Below, piece after piece: positions 33,597-33,673 of a stretch of DNA of 33,673 nt (position 1 is its first letter; the number at the start of each line of letters is the position of its first letter). Below the pieces are notes generated by a model. The model was not told the DNA's origin and did no database searches. It saw only the letters and a program-made list of their open reading frames with translations. The translations under genes were made by a program, and so were the position numbers. This DNA comes from Sedimentisphaerales bacterium. Lineage in GTDB: Bacteria > Planctomycetota > Phycisphaerae > Sedimentisphaerales > SG8-4. The stretch spans positions 1 to 33,673 of the forward strand of contig JAFGJR010000232.1 in the NCBI GenBank assembly GCA_016928975.1, read 5' to 3'.

Positions 33597-33673
33597 TCAG
33601 CGGGAATTGGACAACTACAGCCGTCGGCCAAGCGGTTCAGTCGCTGGGCTGACTTGGGTATTATGAACTATGA

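Overview
The window reads as a piece of a GC-rich, probably anaerobic or facultative member of the Planctomycetota, most likely a Phycisphaerae-type lineage. This placement is inference from gene content. The content includes a siroheme-dependent (Ahb) haem operon, an archaeal-type topoisomerase VI A subunit relic, a secreted neutral-ceramidase-like protein with a GH172/DUF2961 enzyme, FG-GAP propeller proteins, and large PAS and CheB-CheR signalling proteins. No rRNA, tRNA, CRISPR array or insertion sequence was recognised.

Region 1 (1-8.4 kb, + strand) is a polysaccharide or cell-surface cluster. It opens with the C-terminal part of an SGNH-like hydrolase. A tightly packed cassette follows: acyl carrier protein, AsnB-like amidotransferase, AMP-forming ligase and a NadE-like PP-loop ligase. 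Next come an N-terminal fragment of the same SGNH family, a WecA/MraY-type polyprenyl-phosphate sugar-1-phosphate transferase with an extra soluble tail, and a second, secreted SGNH-like protein. I suggest the cassette activates a carboxylate on the carrier protein and builds an amide or amine modification of a surface glycan. That reaction is not demonstrated.

Region 2 (8.5-10.8 kb, - strand) is a FixL/FixJ-style pair: a soluble two-PAS histidine kinase followed by a LuxR-type response regulator.

Region 3 (11.0-15.4 kb, - strand) is a three-gene operon of exported proteins: ceramidase-like hydrolase, beta-propeller and DUF2961/GH172. Divergent from it on the + strand (15.5-17.2 kb) lie a truncated acetyl-xylan-esterase-like protein and, overlapping it by 4 bases, a diacylglycerol-kinase-family lipid kinase.

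Region 4 (17.2-23.8 kb, - strand) is a seven-gene haem operon in the order ahbB, hemX/ccsA-like, hemA, ahbD, ahbC, ahbA, then a UroD-superfamily protein. HemA starts tetrapyrrole synthesis. AhbA and AhbB decarboxylate sirohaem, AhbC removes acetate side chains, and AhbD makes haem b. The last gene appears to start at CTG and carries MtaA-like zinc-binding features rather than those of HemE.

Region 5 (24.0-31.0 kb, - strand) is a signalling operon: a CheB-CheR-coiled-coil-PAS protein that lacks a kinase domain, then a five-PAS NarX-type kinase, then a NarL-type response regulator. The kinase and regulator overlap by 4 bases.

Region 6 (31.5-33.7 kb) has an exported FG-GAP propeller protein (+) and, at the right edge, a decayed topoisomerase VI A gene (-) with an in-frame stop, two internal deletions and a frame change.
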